Notes: generated by a model not told the origin, from the letters alone. A stretch of 64,000 nucleotides of DNA from Hibiscus mutabilis (GCA_019671005.1 CM033744.1:1950208-2014207), one strand, 5' to 3'. Positions 12,316 to 25,174 are shown, counted from the first letter of the stretch. Program-made: numbers and translations.

Positions 12316-12329
12316 GGCTCTAATTACCA
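12316..12329 (-). other. Primer-binding site, initiator tRNA-Met type (copia)
   Basis: The minus strand reads TGGTAATTAGAGCC, a diverged form of TGGTATCAGAGC, the usual copia primer site. It directly abuts the LTR terminal ACA at 12330 and lies just upstream of the gag remnant. Confidence 0.62.
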
Positions 12330-12526
12330 TGTAAAGGATTTGTATTATTAATAATCCATAATATTTACAATTGGAGTATATACAGGATTACAATTAAATA
12401 TACAAGGATAAGGGAAATCAAATATTAAATACATGATAAGATTTAGATAGTGATAAGATTTAGATAAAGATAAGATAAGATAAGATCTGAATGAGATTGA
12501 CTAAGATTTATCTTATCTTTATCCTT
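12330..12526 (-). mobile_element. Short copia LTR, junction with NLR-A
   Basis: AT-rich sequence runs from the primer site (plus strand TGTAAAGG at 12330) to where NLR homology starts at about 12527. It includes repeated 'gataagatttagat' and 'gataagataagataagat' blocks at 12435-12490. The outer LTR end is not clearly defined. The abrupt switch to NLR coding sequence means this insertion, or a later deletion at it, removed the 5' half of NLR-A. Confidence 0.6.
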
Positions 12527-14977
12527 GATATAGAGTTGAGCTATAAGTTTCTAGAAGTTGAGGAACTTGGGCCAATATTTTTACTCTGTTGAGATATGCT
12601 ATTGGTTTCGGTTTTATCCATGATGTTAACACCATGGAAGAGAGTCGAGATATAGTATTGACGTGGGTAAACAACCTCAAGGCCTCTTGTTTGTTACTCG
12701 AAGGTTCTCACCCAAACTGTTTTGATATGCTCGACGTTGTTCGTGATGTTGCTCAATCCATAGCTTCAAGGGATCTACATTGGCTAGCTTTATTCAAAGA
12801 GTGGCCAGATGAGGAGAAAATAAAAAAAGCCAGCTGATAAGCTTACAAAATGCCGAGGTTAGTGAACTTCTTAATCATGAATTGGACTGTCCAGACCTTA
12901 CCTATTTCTCAGTTGGTATGAAGGATTATTTGTCTTTGAAAATTTCAAATAACTTTTTTAAGGGGATGCAAAGACTCAAAGTTTTGGAATTTGTGCACAC
13001 GCATTTTACATCATTGCCTTCCTCCCTTAATTCCTTAAAACTCTTTGCACATTGCGTTTGATAGGCTGTGATTTAGAAGATATAGTCATCTTGGGAGAGT
13101 TGGGACATTTATAAATCCTTGACCTCCGTGGATCTAGAATGGAAATGCTACCAAAGGAGATAGGACAGTTGACCAGGTTAAAATTGCTAGACTTGAGTGA
13201 GTGTTTTTGTCTTAAAGTAATATCACCAATTGTGTTGTCAAAGTTATCCAGATTAGAAGAACTATACCTATATGGTAGCTTTGACAAATGGGAGGTTGAG
13301 GGAATTGAGAATCCAAGAAGCAATGCAAGTCTTGTTGAGTTGCATCATTTGTCTCATTTAACCACATTGGAAGTACATATTCCTAACATGAAAGCTATAC
13401 CAAAAGATAACTTGTTTTTTAGAAAGATGAAAAGGTACAAGATTTCTATTGGAGATGAGTGGCATTGGTATGCTGATTTCGGGGGAAAACATCAACAATG
13501 TTGAAGATCAGGATGAATAAAAGTACACATTTGGTCGATTTGATAAGACCGTTGTTTGGAAAATCTCAGAGTCTATGTCTAGATGGATTGGAAGAGGTTG
13601 AGAAAATGCTTTACCACTCAAATGCTGAATCGTTTGGGCAATTAAGATTCACAAAACTCAAGAACTGCAATATTTTGAAGAATTTGTTCTCATTCTCCAT
13701 AGCCAAAAGACTTTGCCAACTTGAAAAACTTGAGCTATCCAATTGCGACAACATTAGAGAGTTAATTGTAGAAAAGGAAGAGAATGATGATAATGCCATT
13801 TTTGGAATTTAATAAATTACGCATCTTGAAGTTGAATGGACTGAATATATCCAATGGTTCGTGGTACTCGGAAAATACACTCCAATACTCCACATGGCTT
13901 TTTGATAAAAAGGTATTTCTATTTATCTTTTTTCCCTTCATTAATTATGGCATACATCAAGAATTAGATGGACACCAACTCAATCAGTAAATTTGTTATA
14001 CTTTTATTTACAACAATCTTTATAATTATTATTTTTTGAATGGGAATTATAGAGTTGTTGATATCAACAATCATTATTATAATTTGAATGATAATTAAGA
14101 AAGAATTGTTTACAATAAGAAATGTGGCTTTTATATATTTGTAGGTTGTCATGCCCTGCCTTGGAGGAGTTGAACTTGGATTCGGTTGGAGGCATTGAGA
14201 AAATAGGGTATATTGATGATCAGCTTCCATTAATATCTTTTGGTGTTCAAAGTTTAACTGTGCGCCATTGCCATAAGTTGAAGTATGTATTTACTTCATC
14301 TATGGTTAAAAGCTTTGTGCATCTGAAAACAGGTTTTTAATCTAGTTCCATCCTCGGTATCTTTCGGAAATTTAGTGACTTTGGAAGTACGGCAATGCGA
14401 TGGAGTCGTAAAATTAATCACACATTTCACAGCCAAAAGTCTTGTGCAGCAAAAGGAAATGTGTGTATACCGTTGCAAAAACATACAAGAAATAATACAA
14501 GGTGGAGATGATGATGAAATCTGCTTCCCGCAACTCAACTGTTTGGAACTTTATCATCTACCAGAGCTAGAAAGCTTCTGTTCATCAGGGAATTATACCT
14601 TTGCATTCCCATCCTTCGAAAATCTATTTCTAGATGATTGCCAAAAGATGAAGATGTTCTCTCAAGGAGACTCAAACACTCCAATGTTGCACAAAGTACG
14701 AACCCAGAAACGGGCAACTGAAGAGTTTTGGGGAGGCAGCCTTAACAGCACCATACAACAGCTATTCAGACAAAAGGTATGTTTTCTTAAATTTCACTCA
14801 CAAGTCGCAACAAATATATATATATATTGACTGAAATCTATGTTACTATCTGATATGTGGGTGTAAACGTTATATACTGATGGATTTTCAATCCATTAAT
14901 AAATACTATGATTAAGACAAGTTCTTTGATACAACTTTCTTCATGTCTCACATGATGTATCTTTGCAGAGCGACTGA
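12527..14977 (+). pseudogene. NLR-A: 5'-truncated RPS5/At4g27190-like CNL pseudogene
   Basis: This is a remnant of a CC-NB-ARC-LRR immune receptor, paralogous to NLR-B. The coiled coil, P-loop, kinase-2 and GLPL regions are gone. Homology begins at DIELSYKFLEVEELGPIFLLC (RNBS-D, about 12527-12589), then a small deletion with a frameshift leads to 12589-12837, which carries FDMLDVVRDV. The normal MHD triad is therefore MLD here. LRR blocks follow at 13139-13504, 13498-13812, 14150-14335 and 14340-14776, interrupted by stops and frameshifts near 12838, 13050, 13110, 13503 and 13812. Compared with NLR-B, about 1.2 kb of LRR between the SFVHLKT and PSSV blocks is deleted. The exon ends at donor 14777, and the last mini-exon (Ser-Asp-stop) is at 14969-14977. 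Not expected to make a receptor. Confidence 0.85.
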
Positions 14978-16088
14978 GTGAAAAAGCTGGTGGTTAAGAA
15001 TTTTTCCTATACTTGCAATCATCCGATAGAACTGTTGGTTAAGAATGCTTTCGAGGCCTAGGGGTCAAAAGTGATGTTACGACGAATGAAAAAGCTGCGG
15101 CCGATGTTGGAACCATTGCCTGTTCAAAAGGGTATGGAACGCTTATATTTCTCTTGTTTTATCGAAATAGCTTTTGTGAGAATATTCAATGTAGAGTATG
15201 AAATGTACTGTCTGCAACGGGTCTTATGCTTTGAGCTACTACGACAAGAACTTGTGAAATATTTTCTCATTAATCTTCTCCAATGGTCATTACTAGCATT
15301 CATTTAAATAATATAAAACAAAAAGGAAATCAATGAAACATGCAGAAGTATCCAAAGATGAAGATGAAAATGGAATTTTTTCAAAGAAAAAACAGATAAA
15401 AAGTTTCTATAAAAATATCAGAATCATCCTTCTAGTACTTCATTGCAAAGGTTGAAAATCATCAAAATTATACATTAAACTTTTCTACTTGTTGAAAGAC
15501 ACCAATATTTATATATGGATAACCTTTTTGAAAAAAAAAACAGGCAAATGAAAAGAAATTCACTAGTGTCGAAAGAAATAACAAAGATACAAGAGGATTG
15601 TAACTTAGCACGATTTGTGGGTTATTAGACTATATTCTAAACCAAATCTAATGTATTTATTTATAGAGATATATACTTGATTACAAAGAAAATCTACTCA
15701 CCTGAATTTCCCGCTTTGCATGTATTTTTTTTTCTGCACAAAGATAAAATAAAACTTTTATAATGAAAAACCAAGGCTTTTGTCCCACTCAAAATAAACA
15801 ACGTAAAATAAATTATTTGGATTTGAATCTCAATGCAAAAGCCAAACCAAGATGTAGTCAAAGATGCTTTTGTCTAGAAAGAATGAATATAAAAGAAAAG
15901 TTATCCACTATATCCATGCATGCGCATGCGCTACCAACATTTAACTTTATAAAATATAACAAAGTTGAAATAATTTACTTGTACATCTATATACCACTAT
16001 TTTCAAACTTGGCTGGCTTCTTCCCCGTCTCTGGACTCTTCATTTTGATTCGCTGCCCTTTTGCAATCTCCATTCTTTTCTCTCAAAG
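14978..16088. other. NLR-A downstream and NLR-B upstream region
   Basis: 15000-15130 contains 'gttaagaatgctttcga', shared with 21897-21915 downstream of NLR-B, so the tandem duplication included 3' flanking sequence. The open frame 15071-15307 has no recognised domain. 15300-15900 is AT-rich and I see no gene. A TATA-like 'ttataaaatata' at 15957-15968 lies about 120 bases before the NLR-B ATG and could be its core promoter, with 'catgcatgcgcatgcgc' nearby at 15917. Both are inferences. Confidence 0.4.
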
Positions 16089-19000
16089 ATGGAGGCTCTT
16101 TTCGCCATTGTCGGGACTCTTGCTAGCAAAGCTGCTGAGTACACTGTCGATCCCACTGCACGGCAACTTAGTTACTTATTCAAGCATAAGACCAAGTTTC
16201 TGAACCTCCGGAGTAAAGTTCAGGGCTTGAAGGATGCAAAAGAAAGGGTGCAACAATCTGTTGACATGGCTAACAGGAATGGGGAGGAGATTTTTGATGA
16301 TGTTCAAAGGTGGTTGACAGAGGTGAACGAGAAGATCTCCGAGCAGGCTGCAACACAATTGCAGGAGGATGAAGAGAAAGCAATGAAGAGGTGTTTTGCT
16401 GGCGTCTTCCCTGATTTCAACTCCCGTTATCGGCTCAGCAAGAAGGCAGACAAGGAGGTCAACGCCATAGTTAAACTCTTGAATAAGAAGGATGGATTTG
16501 ATAGAGTTTCCTACCGTCCTGCTATTGAAGGAATAGGCATTATTAGACCTGTCAAAGAGTTCGAAGCCTTCGGATCAAGAAGTGGCGCTCTGGATGGTGT
16601 CATGGAGGCATTGGAAGATGATGCTGTCAGCATAGTTGGAGTGTACGGGATGGGAGGTGTGGGTAAAACCACACTTGTCAAAGAGGTCGCTGGACAAGCC
16701 AAGGAGAAACTGTCATTCGATGAGGTGGTTTTTGTAGCAGTAACACAAACTCCAAACACAGTAAATATTCAAAATGAGTTTGCCAACAAATTAGGCTTCA
16801 AATTAGACGACGAGCCAAGCGTTGATGTGCGAGCAGCCAGACTACGTGATCGACTAAAGAAAGCCAACAAGGTTCTTATCATCTTGGATGATATTTGGGA
16901 GGAACAGGAGGTGGACACACTTGGAATTCCTTCAGCAGACCAGCACAAGGGATGCAAGGTTTTAATAACGTCGAGGAAGCTCGTCGTATTGAAGTCAATG
17001 GGTTCTCAAAAAAGCCTTCCAATTGATGTTCTGAAAGAAGATGAAGCATGGAACCTGTTTAAGAACGTGGCTGGTCACGTAGCTGAAAGATCTGACTTGC
17101 AATCTACAGCAAAGAAAGTCGCCCAAAAATGTGCAGGACTGCCACTGGCTATTACAACAGTTGCAAAAGCTTTGAAACATAAGGAGAATTTGTATGAGTG
17201 GGAGGATGCTTTGGAGAGGCTAAAACCCTCTGAAATGAACTACAGGGGCATATCAGGTGCTGTTTATTCAGCCATAGAGACCAGCTACACATACTTGGAA
17301 CCGGAAGAACTTAAATACACTTTCTTGCTCTGCAGTATAATGGGCCATGATGCTGCCATCCAAGACTTGGTGAAACATTGTAAAGGCTTGGGTTTGTTTC
17401 ATTGTCTTGACACATTGGAAAAGGTGCGAAACAGAGTGTTGACATTGGTTAGTGAGCTCAAAGACTCTTCCTTGTTACTTGCTGGTTCCACCCCTGAACG
17501 CTTTGACATGCATGATGTTGCAATTTCAATTGCTTCTAGGGACTTTTGTTGGCTTGCTTTACGAAAGGAAGATGTATTTGAAGAGGGGTCAAATGAGGAT
17601 ACAATGAGAAACTCTGATCTTGTTAGCTCAAAATATGCTAAGGTTAGTGAGCTTCCGATGAGTTGGAATGTCCAAACCTTGCCTTTTTCTCTATGCATGG
17701 CACTGTGGAAGTTCCCCATAGCTTTTTTAAGGGAATGCAAAGACTCAAAGTCTTGGAATTTGGCAGAACAAGTTTTACATCCCTGCCTTCCTCCATTGGT
17801 TGCTTGAAAACTCTTTCTACATTGTGTTTGATAGGCTGTGGTTTAAAAGATATAGCCATCTTAGGAGAGTTGGAACATTTAGAAATTCTCGACCTCAGTC
17901 GATCGAGAATGGAAGTGCTACCAAAGGAGATTGGACAGTTGACGAGACTAAAATTGCTAGACTTGAGTGAGTGTTTCCATCTTAAAGTAATATCACCAAA
18001 TGTGTTGTCAAGTTTAACCAGATTGGAAGAACTTTACCTCTATCGTAGCTTTTGCAAATGGGAGATTGAGGGAATTGAGAAGCCAAGAAGGAATGCTAGT
18101 CTTGTTGAGTTACAACATTTGTCTTGTCTAAACACTTTGGAAGTACATATTCCTCATATGGAAGCTATACCAAAGGATAGCTTGTTTTTTGGAAAGATGG
18201 AAAGGTACAAAATTTCCATTGGAAACGAGGAGTGGCCTCCGTATTATGAGTGGAAGATGAAAACATCAAGAATGATGAAGCTCAAGATCAATAAAAGTGT
18301 TCACTCAATCGATGGGATTTATAAATTATTGTCGAGAAAAATTGATAGTCTATATCTAACTAGAGTGGAAGATGTTGGAAAAATGCTTAACGACCCAAAT
18401 GTTGCATCTTTTAGGCGATTAAGATTCATAAAAGTCGAGAACTGCAATACGTTGAAGTATTTGTTCTCATTCTCCATAGCTAAAAGACTTTGTCAACTTG
18501 AAGTATCCAATTGTGAGAACATCAGAACAATAGTAGAAAAGGAAGAGATTGGTGAGGACAGTTTAGAATTTAGTAAGCTATGCATTATAAAGTTAGATAA
18601 TCTGAATAGATTCAATGGCTCGTGGTACTCAAAAAATACACTTCAATCTGCCGCATGGCTTTCTGATCAAAAGGTATTTATATTCATTTTTTCCGTCCAT
18701 TAATTATGACACCCATCAATATTTTTTATTTTGATAGTATTTTTTTCCTTTTTTTCCTGATTTATTTGCAGTTTTCATGTCCTGCCTTGGAGGAGTTGTA
18801 CTTGTATTCAGTCGGTGGCATTGAGAAAATACGGCATGTTGATGATCAGCTTCCATTAACATCTTTTGGTGTTCAAAGTCTAACAACTTTGTCAGTGCAC
18901 AGATGCCATAAGTTGAGGCATGTATTTACTTCATCTATGGTTAAAAGCTTTGTACAACTGAAAACACTTAAGGTTTCTGAATGTGGTGAAATGGAAGGGA

Positions 19001-21241
19001 TAATAGAAGGAATTTTAGCAGCAAGTGAAGAAGAAAGGATCAATGGCAGCATAAGGGTGTTTCCTAAACTTGACTCTATGAAGTTATATGAACTTCCCAA
19101 ACTCAATAGATTTGGTTGTGGAATTAATCCAATTGAATTTCCGTCGTTAAGTGATTTAATAATACATAGTTGTCCTGATTTGAAGACATTCGCTTATGAT
19201 AACAAAAATAGCAGAGTAGCTCAGCCACATTATTTCTTCAACGAAAAGGTATGCTTTAATTGTTCATGAATATATAGATATTTCCCATCTGAAAAGTAAA
19301 GTTTATTTAATCCACATTCTTGTTTATGCATGTGTGAATGTAGGTGACACTTCCTGTGCTGGAGAAATTGGAAATTTACAAGATGGTCAATTTGGAGAGG
19401 CTATGGCCTGACCAACTTGTCGAACATTCTTTTTCTAGACTCGCTTCCTTTACTTTGGGTGATTGTCCTAAGCTAGTAAATGTTTTTCCGTTGAGGATGT
19501 TGACAAGACTCCAAAGGCTTAACAAGCTGGAAATATACAAGTGTGTATCACTAGAAGAAATAATTTATGGATCCCAATCCCAAGAAGGAGGAAGCAATAG
19601 TACTCTGCAATCACTTTCTTCACCATTCATTCAATCGGATGTTATTACATTCGAATTCGCAAGACTAACATCCTTGACTCTTAAACATTTGGCAAATCTA
19701 AAGAGTGTCCATCACAAAATGCAAACTATAAATTGGCCGTCGTTGAAGAAGATGAAAGTTAGTGTATGTGACAAAGTGGAGATATTGTTTGCTTCTCAAG
19801 AAACAAGTGGGAACACTAGTCATCAGCCACTCTTTTGGGTGAATGAGGTACCATCCTAATTCCCAAACTATTTTATTTCTTTATTTATTTGATCGAATCT
19901 TTCGATTTTTAATATTACATCCTCTGTTTGTGTTGTTAACAAACAATGGGGTTTTGTACAGTCCAATTTTCCAAATCTACATCAACTTACTTTGGAAGGG
20001 AATGCCGGAATCAGAGAGATTATATGGCATTGCGAAGAGCAACAACAACAGCAACATCAATCTCGCTACTTTCGCAACCTAAAAGTTGCCAAACTTGTGG
20101 GGTATCGGGAGCAGTTAACCGTATTGCCATCTTACTGGTTACAGTTATTATCCTTTCCCAATCTTCAAACACTTGAAATAAGTCATTATTCTTTTAAAGA
20201 GATGATATTCCGAAGTGAAGGTGGTGAGGAAAAGCCTGCAGCGCTGCTACTCTCTCAGATAACTAAATTAAGCCTGCATTTTCTGAATGAATTGATACAC
20301 CTATGGAAGGAAAAGGAAGGATTCCCAAATCTAAGGACTTTGGATCTTTTTAGGTGCCCCGAATTAAAAGTTAATCTAGTTCCATCCTCGGTATGTTTCC
20401 GAAATTTGGTGACTTTGGGAGTATGGAATTGTGATGGAATCATAAAATTAATCAAACGTTCCACAGCCAAAAGTCTGGTGCAGCTAAAAGAAATGAGGAT
20501 ACATCATTGCGCAAATATAGAAGACATCATACAAGGTGGGGAAGATGATGATGATAATGATGAAATCAGTTTCCCCCAACTCAACCGTATCGAACTTGGA
20601 CATCTACCAAAGCTGGAAAGCTTCTGCTCATCGGGGAATTATAACTTCGGATTCTCATCCTTGGAAATTCTAGTCGTAGATAATTGCCCAAAGATAAAGA
20701 TGTTCTCTCAAGGAGACTCAACCACTCCAATGATGCTCAAAGTAGTAATGAGCAAGACGTGGGGATATCAGGAGCGTTGGGAAGGCAGCCTTAACAACAC
20801 CATACAACAACTATTTAGAGAAAAGGTATGTTTTGGTTGACAAATAGATTGTATTTGTTGGGGGTGGAAGGACAATATTATATTTTTGTCCGGATGATAT
20901 GTTGTGGTTCATTGATGGCGTATGAACTTCTACACTGTCATTGCATCGAAATATAAATTCATATGTTCATTCGAATTTTAAAATGTGTTCATTATTATAT
21001 TCTTCTTTTCACTCGGTGATCATAACAACAGGCCATGATAAAAGAAGATCAAAACAAACCTTCAACTTCTAGCACGCAAGTAAGTGTAAATTCATTTTAA
21101 TTTAATTTGTCGTGTTTTTTTTTTTATCTTCCGTTAATGATATTAACCTTTTTCGAGTATTATCAAATGTAGAATCTTGTAGAGGAAGTGCAAAATTTCA
21201 TAAAAGATGAAGGCAATTCTTCAACTTGTAACACCGAATGA
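16089..21241 (+). pseudogene. NLR-B: RPS5/At4g27190-like CC-NB-ARC-LRR, one frameshift
   Basis: This is an intracellular immune receptor of the CNL class, which would bind ADP/ATP and signal on effector detection. Coding exons are 16089-18673, 18772-19248, 19344-19847, 19962-20825, 21032-21079 and 21173-21241, all with GT-AG borders and phase 0. The start is the first ATG after a TATA-like box. Residues: P-loop GMGGVGKTT 187-195, kinase-2 LIILDDIW 263-270, RNBS-B 290-296, GLPLAI 350-354, FLLCS (RNBS-D) 412-416, MHD 474-476. LRRs fill the rest. One base is missing near 17657 (ctt ccg atg where NLR-A reads through in frame), so the frame closes at 17807 after 572 codons. The remainder is open in the next frame. 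Four residues after MHDV, present in NLR-A (VRDV), are also absent. It is either a young pseudogene, a truncated CC-NB protein, or a sequencing error at one base. Without that base it would be about 1515 aa, a normal size. Confidence 0.86.
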
Positions 21242-21588
21242 CGTTAATCAAGTAAGCTCATACATACATATAATGCAGACCGTTATTTTTACCTTCGATA
21301 TTCAATAAGAAAGGTTCTTTTATACTGCTTTCTTCTTCCTAGGTTCAAAAGTGCAGGGGTTCAAAAGTACACTTAATGTATCTTTGCAGGGGTAATTCTA
21401 ATTTCCTTCGATATTAACTTGATTTTTCCCTTATAATTTCATTTTGAAACATCTTTTATCATCAATGTAACAGTGTATGGTAGCAGAAAACTAGTCGATG
21501 TGAATGCTGCCCCTCCTATTTTTGTATGCCTTGTTTGAAGGTAAAAACACGGATTGAAAATACTTGATCCCTTAACTGGGTTAGAGCT

Positions 21589-21850
21589 ATGGATGATGGG
21601 GTTGTTTTATATGAGCCATTGTGTAGTAATCCTAGATATTGTTCATATGTTGTGATTTCAGGTTTGGCGACTTACTTTCAAAGTTCTATGAAATTCAATG
21701 CAGGTAGGTTTGTTTTGTTTTCGGGTCCTCTCGGTGTAATGAATACAACTAATGCTGAACTTCAAGCAATGAATATGGCCAAGGAGGTTCGGAATGGAAG
21801 AATGAAATTTGCTTGATAATTGAATCTGATTCGATTATTACAATCGGCAG
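21589..21850 (+). pseudogene. RNase H-like (RVT_3 type) remnant
   Basis: The frame 21589-21816 ends with FSGPLGVMNTTNAELQAMNMA, which matches the FSGPxG...N.AEL.A pattern of the plant RNase H-like domain found in LINE-derived and other retroelement genes. Directly after it, in another frame, comes LIIESDSIITIG (about 21812-21850), matching the next conserved ESDS motif. The frameshift and missing N-terminal half make it a relic. It lies between the last exon of NLR-B and NLR-C. 21850-22820 is otherwise AT-rich, with a pair of ~60-bp repeats at 22388-22520 and no gene. Confidence 0.6.
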
Positions 21851-24695
21851 GTGTTTGAAGAAGGATAGTCAGCCAAGGCTAATATAGAACTGGCGGTTAA
21901 GAATGCTTTCGACGGTCGAAAGTGGTGTTACAATGAACGAGAAAGCTTATATTTCCCCTTTTGATACCTAATATTATATAAGCTGGTGGTCTATAAGCAT
22001 ATTGAGTACAAAGTTGGTTTGTCATTGCCTCTTATCATGGGAAAAGAACAATTTTGTTTTGGCAATTATTACAATATGATTTGCTTTGATTATTGTCTCC
22101 CCCCTTTTGTTCTTTGCTTAAGCTTTATGTAAGGAATGGTTAAAGAAAAAAAATCTTAGATTACTTCTATTCCTTTAATATTCTTTTCCCTTTTTTGCAA
22201 AATCACCTGCCTCAACAATGGGGTAAGAATCTAAACTTTTTTTATGCCATGGAAACCACTTAAACTTTGCAGTCAAAATCTTCTATTAGTCCTTATAATA
22301 TGCGTAAGTTATGGATTTAGTTTCTATAATCTAATTTGATCATTTTTAGTCTATACTTTTTAAATTGACCATTTTAAGTCATTGTAATTTAATAATAGTG
22401 TCCCTGTAACGCTTGGGGTCAGGGTTGGAATTTCAAATTTTGAAAAGTATAAGGACTGAAATTGAAAAATTAATTTCCCTTTTAACGTTTGGGTTAGGAT
22501 GCAATTTCAAAATTTGAAAAGTAGAAGAATTAAATTTGACTAAACTAATGTACATGAACTAAATCCACAATTACTGCATAATACAAGGACTAATGACAAA
22601 CTTTGACCAACCTTTGTTGTCTCCCCACTTTTGTTCTTTGTTTGAACAAGCTCCAAGGAATGAATAAAGAGGAAAAGGCTGGATTCTGCAAATTTATTTA
22701 TGATTGTTATACCTTTCTTTAGAACTAGTTGCCAAAGCAATTGGGTTGCAAATGCATTGAAATTGAACATTTCAAAGAAATTTCTGAGAAAAGAGAAAAA
22801 ACAAAACAAAAGTTGAGTGTCATAGCTTTGTCTGCTGTGTCCTCTGCACTGCAAACAATTGGCAATGTAGTAGCTCACGAAGCAATCTATCTATGGGGTG
22901 TGGAGGAGCAAGTTGATTGCCTACAAACCGAGCTCAAATGGATGCAAAGCTTCTTAAGAAAGGCAGATGCTAAACAATCCGGGGACGAGACGATTCGTCT
23001 TTGGATTGCTGAAATCAGAGAGCTCGCTTACGATGCCGAGGATACCGTCGAGGACTTTGCTCTCAGGATCGGATCCAGGAGGAGAGGCGGTCTTTCAAAT
23101 TGTATCAAAAGATCCGCGTGCATCTTGAAACATGGATGGATGCTTCACAAAACAAGATCAAAGATAGAGAAGATCCTTACAAGAATCACAGACTTGGTCC
23201 GAGGTTGCAGGCATATGGCATAAAGGAATTACTGGAGGACGAAGGAGCGAGTACTTCAGCTGAAAGACAGGAATCGAGGCGGCCTTATCCTCATATTATC
23301 GATGATAACATCGTTGGATTGGACACTGCTGTAAAGGAATTGGTCTCGGTTATTATCGACGAGGAAAGTGAATCCAGGGTTGTTTCGATATGTGGAATGG
23401 GTCCAGACCACCCTTGCCAAAAGAATATATAATCACAGCCAAGTTATAGATCATTTTGATCACTTGGTTTGGGTGTATGTTTCTGACCAATGCCACAAAA
23501 GAAAAGTCTGGGTAGACATGTTGTCTGGTCTGAACATTTCCCTTAAAGTTGACTGGAAAACGAGGGATGAAGACAATTTTAAAAAATTGTAGGTAATATT
23601 TTAGAATTATATATCTTTAAAAGATACAAGTTCTAGATGGAAACAAAATGTTCATGTTTAAATCGACAAAGCTGAAATGTAATACAAAAATTAATTATGT
23701 TAAGGAAAAGTTGATTCATTTAGAATTTTATGGATTCTTTTAGATTCGTTTTATTCCTAACTTTGGAGTTATAATTGTTGAGCCCTTTCATTTATTTATT
23801 ACATTTTTACAGGCCGTAAAGTTGAAGGAAGAAAGGAAGATCTAGGCAAAAACATGGTTGAACATTGTGCAGGCTGTCATTAGCCATTGTTGTGCTGGGA
23901 GGAATCTTGGCTACTAAAGATTCAGTAAATGAATGGCAGATTGTGTCTGAAAATGTTATATCCCACTTGAAGAGAGGCAAAGGCCATGGAGTGGAACAAG
24001 TGCTGGCTTTAACTACGATGATTTGCCACACTACTTGAGGCCATGCTTTCTTCATTTATGCAATTTCCCGGAAGATTTCGAGATACAAGTGGATAGATTG
24101 ATTCAACTCTGGTTTGCTGAAGGTATCGTTTTATCAGAGGAAGAAGATGGGAGTGTGACAGAAAATTTGGCAGAAGGTTACTTGATGGAGCTGGTAGAGA
24201 GATGCATGGTCCAAGTACGAGAAAGAGACGTCGCAAACTTGAAGATCAAAGCAGTTTAAATGCATGATCTGATGAGATATCTTTCCTTGTCAAAGGCTAA
24301 ACAAGAAAATTTTCTTTGTTTTGTTGATCACTCAAATGCATGTTCGATATCCACAGTACGAAGGATACATAGAGTTTCTGCAGCCAATATTTTGAGGATA
24401 CGACACATTAAAAGTCCAAATCTTCGGTCACTTTTGTTGTTTAGTGAGTGGCGCTCGTACGAGTTACTTGAACACATGAAGGTATTCGGAAAACCAGTGC
24501 TCCGGGAAATGCTTAATTACTTGAAAAAACATGAAGCTGAAGCTGGAAATACATGTCTCGATAATTCAATTGCAGCGTTCTTGTTATTCTTTGTGGTGAT
24601 TCCTAAATTTCATTGACTTTACACATACATGTTCAACAATTTCAAATTGTTGAGAGTGTTTAACCTAGAAGGAGAAGGTCTTGGGGGATGGGATT

Positions 24696-25174
24696 TGTTA
24701 GGAATTTGTTACGCAGCAAAATATCTAAAGCGATAACGACATAGACCAAGACATGCACATGAGACAAGATTTAACATGGTTCAGCATAGTCTACCTCCAC
24801 GGGCGAGAGAAACGAACTCGGTATACAAATTCTATGACCCGTGGAACCAAAAATACTCTTCCCAATTTCCCTACAATACGTATCTCTAAAACGTAGGTCA
24901 ATAGTTGTAGAGATGCTAAAAGTAGTTACATCTCTCTAGAGTAATTCTCACCCTCTGTCGTTCTCTTGTTTTCTCATAATTCAAAAGGTTAAACCTAGTC
25001 TATATTTATAGACCTAAATACTTAGTCACCAAGAAACCTTATTCAATAAGATCTCTATCTAAAATAGATATTTACTTATTAAAGTAAATCCTAATTACCA
25101 AGTAATCTTCAACCACTAGAATTACAATAAAACCCAACTTAATTACCAATTAGAATTTGAGTCAAAATATAACA
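24696..25174 (-). repeat. 3' LTR of miniature element
   Basis: 479 bp, TG...CA ends, followed on the plus strand by the C-rich complement of the polypurine tract. Confidence 0.82.

Noticed and set aside
15763..16203. 146-codon plus-strand frame overlapping the NLR-B start
   Set aside because: It runs through the presumed promoter and leader in another frame than the clear NLR start, and has low-complexity AT-driven content.
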